From: Richelia sinica FACHB-800
Lineage (GTDB): Bacteria > Cyanobacteriota > Cyanobacteriia > Cyanobacteriales > Nostocaceae
Assembly: GCF_014698825.1 (NCBI RefSeq)
Contig: NZ_JACJTT010000005.1
Span: 1 to 64,000 of the forward strand
Direction of reading: 5' to 3'
DNA length: 64,000 nucleotides
Shown here: positions 63,959 to 64,000 of the stretch, one piece after another
Numbering within the stretch: position 1 is the first letter of the stretch
How the letters are laid out: each line of letters opens with the position of its first letter
Translations under genes and position numbers: made by a program
Notes under the pieces: generated by a model
The model's input: only the letters and a program-made list of their open reading frames with translations
What the model was told of the DNA's origin: nothing
Databases searched by the model: none

Positions 63959-64000
63959 ATCAAGGAATATCACGATTATTTTTTACCCAATCAACAAAAT

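Overview
The window reads as chromosome of a filamentous, probably heterocyst-forming cyanobacterium (Nostoc/Anabaena-like). Supporting signs are the many GCGATCGC (HIP1) octamers in coding DNA, the plastid/cyanobacterial families Ycf34 and Ycf51, a small single-span protein resembling the photosystem II factor Psb35, the cyanobacterial mrpCDEFGAB gene order, and dispersed GTTCGCG...CTCCTTCGGAG and GTAGAGACGTT...AACGTCTCTAC palindromes typical of Nostocales intergenic DNA. Base composition is AT-rich. No rRNA, tRNA, CRISPR array, intact insertion sequence or prophage was recognised. Species-level identity is not claimed.

Layout. 1-2 kb: a candidate Zur box, a COG0523 metallochaperone GTPase with a poly-His loop, and folE. 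2-4 kb: a tightly spaced AAA ATPase + TOPRIM/DUF4276-like pair, the best candidate for a little-described (probably defence) system. 4-8 kb: a seven-gene Mrp cation/proton antiporter operon on the minus strand. 8-12.2 kb: an AAA ATPase, a Kelch beta-propeller with an acidic insert, and a PlsC-like acyltransferase whose 5' region carries four tandem 30-bp repeats. 12.3-19.4 kb: proS, a UPF0175/DUF3368 toxin-antitoxin pair, a DUF697 GTPase, rubrerythrin, a glycosyltransferase and a zinc-ribbon membrane protein. 19.5-28.6 kb: small envelope proteins, an RDD/pentapeptide-repeat fusion, a decayed IS5-type transposase, a Nudix hydrolase, folK, PBP1A, the Psb35-like protein and TerB. 28.7-35.4 kb: rsmB, an AbiEi/AbiEii pair, ycf51 and a gldA-like dehydrogenase + aminotransferase operon.

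36-40.5 kb looks like a decaying accessory stretch: a methyltransferase-like orphan, a C-terminally truncated acyl-CoA dehydrogenase, a methyltransferase-glycosyltransferase fusion, a Rieske oxygenase pseudogene broken by an amber codon, and an ArsR regulator with a likely operator. 40.5-50.3 kb is mostly housekeeping: a cca-type nucleotidyltransferase, ycf34, tsaB, cobO, a deoxyhypusine-synthase-like gene, an SDR, a double-RCK channel protein and hisG. 50.3-64 kb holds an RppA-like response regulator, a 1371-residue hybrid histidine kinase, an AarF/ABC1 kinase followed by an ABC-2 ATPase, and an envelope cluster (mannose-1-P guanylyltransferase, LCP ligase, lumenal/periplasmic pentapeptide protein, MurJ).

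Themes that connect genes: cell-envelope construction (PBP1A, MurJ, LCP, ManC, glycosyltransferases, acyltransferase), folate (folE, folK), zinc homeostasis (Zur box, COG0523), ion homeostasis (Mrp, RCK channel), and three small stress or defence modules. Functions come from motif and family recognition by eye. No database search was run, so domain limits are approximate.
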